Positions 28,767 to 30,605 of a stretch of DNA of 30,605 nt are shown here, piece after piece. Under the pieces are notes generated by a model. The model worked only from the letters and a program-made list of their open reading frames with translations. It had not been told where the DNA came from and did not search any database. The translations under genes and the position numbers were made by a program. Source of the stretch: a virus; IMG/VR virus record IMGVR_UViG_3300028809_000050, positions 1-30,605 of that record; one strand, given 5' to 3'. Within the stretch, counting starts at the first letter, position 1; every line of letters begins with the position of its first letter.

Positions 28767-29585
28767 ATGTGGCTAGGTCTTCCCCAAGCAGCGAACGCAG
28801 AGCGCGGTGCACTGGACCAGATGCAGACCGTCTCCGAGCCTTTCGTATGGGGTTCGGGCGGCTCCCGCATGACGCCCGAGGATATCGCGTTCCAGCGGCG
28901 ATTAGCGGCCTCCCAGCAGCAGATGGATTATTCCCCGGTCGGGCATTGGCTTCAGGGGGCGGCAAGGCTGGCAGACACGCTCGGGGGCGCTTTCCGAGAG
29001 CGCAGAGCCGACCGCGCCGCTGCGGAAAATGCAGCGGAAGGCGATGCCGTGATGCGTGCGCTCATGGGCGGTGGTCAGGGTTCATCGACGGAAGGCGTAA
29101 CCGCGGCGCTGCTCAATCCGTACATTCCAGATAATGTGCGGGATTTCGCCATGAAGCAGTGGGAGCGCGCTAATCCGAAGCCCCCGCAGCCGACCGACTT
29201 TCAGCGCAATTTCCAGTGGCTTCAGGGCATGAATCCGAGCTTCGCGGACAAATACCTACAGGGTCAGATCGATCCTGAGATCGTCGTGCCCACGCCTACG
29301 GGGCCGTATGTCGGGCCGCGTTCTCAGCTCTCAGCCACAATCGGGGAAGGAGGTGGTCAGCAATCTGGGCCGGTCGGCGGTACGCCGCCGCCTGCTCCCC
29401 AAGGCAGCTTCGCGGATATGAGCGGGGCGGGGGACTTGATCCGATCGATGGGGGCGAAAGGCTTTCTCGACTGGCAGCAGCGTCACGGAACGCCGGTCAT
29501 GGTCAGCGGCCCCGAGGACATGGCCAAGCTGCCTTCGGGAACCAAGGTCGTCAGCCCTGACGGGCGCACGGGAGTGAAGAAGTAA
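28767..29585 (+). CDS. Probable internal virion protein, 272 aa
   Basis: Start at ATG 28767 (MWLGLPQAANAERGALDQMQ); an upstream in-frame ATG lies inside the preceding gene. Helical first half (DTLGGAFRERRADRAAAENA), Pro/Gly-rich second half, and a basic end (GTKVVSPDGRTGVKK). TAATG junction with the next gene. Structural role inferred from location. Confidence 0.65.
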   Translation: MWLGLPQAANAERGALDQMQTVSEPFVWGSGGSRMTPEDIAFQRRLAASQQQMDYSPVGHWLQGAARLADTLGGAFRERRADRAAAENAAEGDAVMRALMGGGQGSSTEGVTAALLNPYIPDNVRDFAMKQWERANPKPPQPTDFQRNFQWLQGMNPSFADKYLQGQIDPEIVVPTPTGPYVGPRSQLSATIGEGGGQQSGPVGGTPPPAPQGSFADMSGAGDLIRSMGAKGFLDWQQRHGTPVMVSGPEDMAKLPSGTKVVSPDGRTGVKK

Positions 29586-30605
29586 TGGCTCAGGACTGGT
29601 TCGATCAGGCAACTACCGGATCTCCTGCGCCCTCGCCTCGTCAGGGCCGCATCGTTCGCGATCCGTACAAGGTTCGCGACGAAGGGCGTAAGGACGAAGA
29701 TCAGGAATTCGAACGCCGTCGCCTTGAGATGGAAGCGGCCCGTATCCGCCTGGCTCAGGAATCGGCGCGGCTAGATCAGCTCAAAACCCAGCAAGCTCTA
29801 ACGGATGCCAACAGGGGCACCATCCCTGAGGGGATGCAGATCGTAAACGGGCAACTTCAGGCGATCCCCGGCTTCGTGTCCGATAAGGATGCGCAGGGCC
29901 GCATCAATGCCCTGATCGGGCAAATCAACGAGGTGCAGGGGCTGTTTAACCGCGGCCCCGGAACAACGCGTGGCGTTGCTGGCATCCGTGATTTCGTTCC
30001 CGGCGGTGACAATGCGCGGTTCGACAAGGCGGCTGCCAGCCTTGAGGACATCGCCACTGCGGCCTTTAAGGTGCCGGGGATGGGATCGCAGTCGGATGCC
30101 GATGCGGCGCGGCTCGCCGCCGCTATCAAACCTAATCGATGGGCATATGATGAAGCAACTGAGCAGCAGCTTAAGGACGCGCGTCGGCGTGTAGACGAGT
30201 GGCTTAAGGTCAGGGGAATGCCGGGCGCTCAGTGGGAAGCGCCTATTTCCTTGGACGCGGTGCTGAAGCAGGCTCAAAAGGCGGACGATGCTGGCGCCTA
30301 CACGCCGCAATTTATCGCCGAGTATCGCGCGCGATTTGGCGAAGACCCGCCTCCCCTTGGGGGAACGGTAACAGACGATGGAGCGAACGGTTCGCCGCCC
30401 CCACCCGGCTCCTATGGCGATTCATACTTCGCGCAGGGAACGTCAGGCATCAACACTGGCATCGGAAACACCCTAGGAGCGCCAGTAGATATCCTGTCCA
30501 TGGGACTGAACCTGATCCCACGCGGCATCAACGCCCTTACCAATTCCGATTTGCCGCTTATCCAGAACCCGGTCGGTGGGGCGGATTGGTGGAACGGGGG
30601 TTTGG
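29585..30605 (+). CDS. Large virion/ejection protein, N-terminal 340 residues only
   Basis: ATG 29585 (TAATG overlap) opens a frame that is uninterrupted to the right edge. It begins with a charged, helical tail (EDQEFERRRLEMEAARIRLA, then ARLDQLKTQQALTDANRG), a helical middle (DARRRVDEWLKVRGMPGAQW), and from about residue 290 a segment GNTLGAPVDILSMGLNLIPR followed by a PVGGADWW-type end. Gly-x-Pro-Val-Asp segments of this kind are found in large ejection proteins of podoviruses as I recall; position equals T7 gp15/gp16. The 3' end is outside the window. Confidence 0.65.
   Translation, partial: MAQDWFDQATTGSPAPSPRQGRIVRDPYKVRDEGRKDEDQEFERRRLEMEAARIRLAQESARLDQLKTQQALTDANRGTIPEGMQIVNGQLQAIPGFVSDKDAQGRINALIGQINEVQGLFNRGPGTTRGVAGIRDFVPGGDNARFDKAAASLEDIATAAFKVPGMGSQSDADAARLAAAIKPNRWAYDEATEQQLKDARRRVDEWLKVRGMPGAQWEAPISLDAVLKQAQKADDAGAYTPQFIAEYRARFGEDPPPLGGTVTDDGANGSPPPPGSYGDSYFAQGTSGINTGIGNTLGAPVDILSMGLNLIPRGINALTNSDLPLIQNPVGGADWWNGGL

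Noticed and set aside
1-30605. CRISPR array, tRNA genes, insertion sequence ends, reverse transcriptase/diversity-generating element
   Set aside because: No regularly spaced repeats, cloverleaf sequences, transposase or RT motifs were seen when reading both strands by eye.

Overview
The window is a piece of a temperate tailed-phage genome (free phage or prophage), GC-rich and almost entirely coding, with the style of an alphaproteobacterial host phage. Sphingomonadales or Rhizobiales is my guess: it rests on composition, frequent GTG/TTG starts, and familiar phage families such as the MTEIGHNNPP-type protein and DUF5681. No chromosomal genes, tRNA, rRNA, insertion sequence or CRISPR array were seen. 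Integrase and lysis genes are not in the window, and the last gene runs off the right edge, so the element is larger than 30.6 kb.

Layout. (1) Positions 1-8113, minus strand: a tightly packed early operon of 25 small genes, read right to left. It includes an ssDNA-binding protein, a Rad52/22-family annealing protein, an HNH-type nuclease, a Lar-like zinc protein, a nucleotidyltransferase and many unknowns. Most neighbours overlap by 4 or 8 nt. Part of the operon (about 4.6-7.3 kb) is a duplicated and diverged three-gene set. (2) Positions 8114-9547: the lysogeny switch. An S24-family CI-like repressor (minus strand) faces a Cro-like HTH gene (plus strand), and a lipoprotein gene lies between the repressor and the left operators. 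Two pairs of near-identical 20-bp operators, each pair spaced 31 bp, flank the switch as OL and OR. (3) Positions 9544-10353: a small accessory patch with genes on both strands. (4) Positions 10350-15519, plus strand: early and replication genes, including a DUF1064 nuclease, a DnaA-HTH-like protein, two ParB-like proteins and an O-like replication protein whose linker carries a lambda-ori-like set of repeats. (5) Positions 15547-30605, plus strand: packaging and virion genes. These are DUF5681 protein, terminase large subunit, portal, small accessory proteins, scaffold, major capsid, probable decoration protein, a strong terminator, tail adaptor, nozzle, a GNAT-fold protein and three probable internal/ejection proteins.

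How it fits together. The regulatory and replication half is lambda-like: CI/Cro, OL/OR and an origin inside an O-like gene. The virion half follows the order of T7 genes 8-16, including a terminator just after the capsid block, so a short-tailed (podovirus) particle is likely. No phage RNA polymerase was seen. The annealing protein plus SSB provide recombination and could explain the shuffled duplicated cassettes in the left operon.
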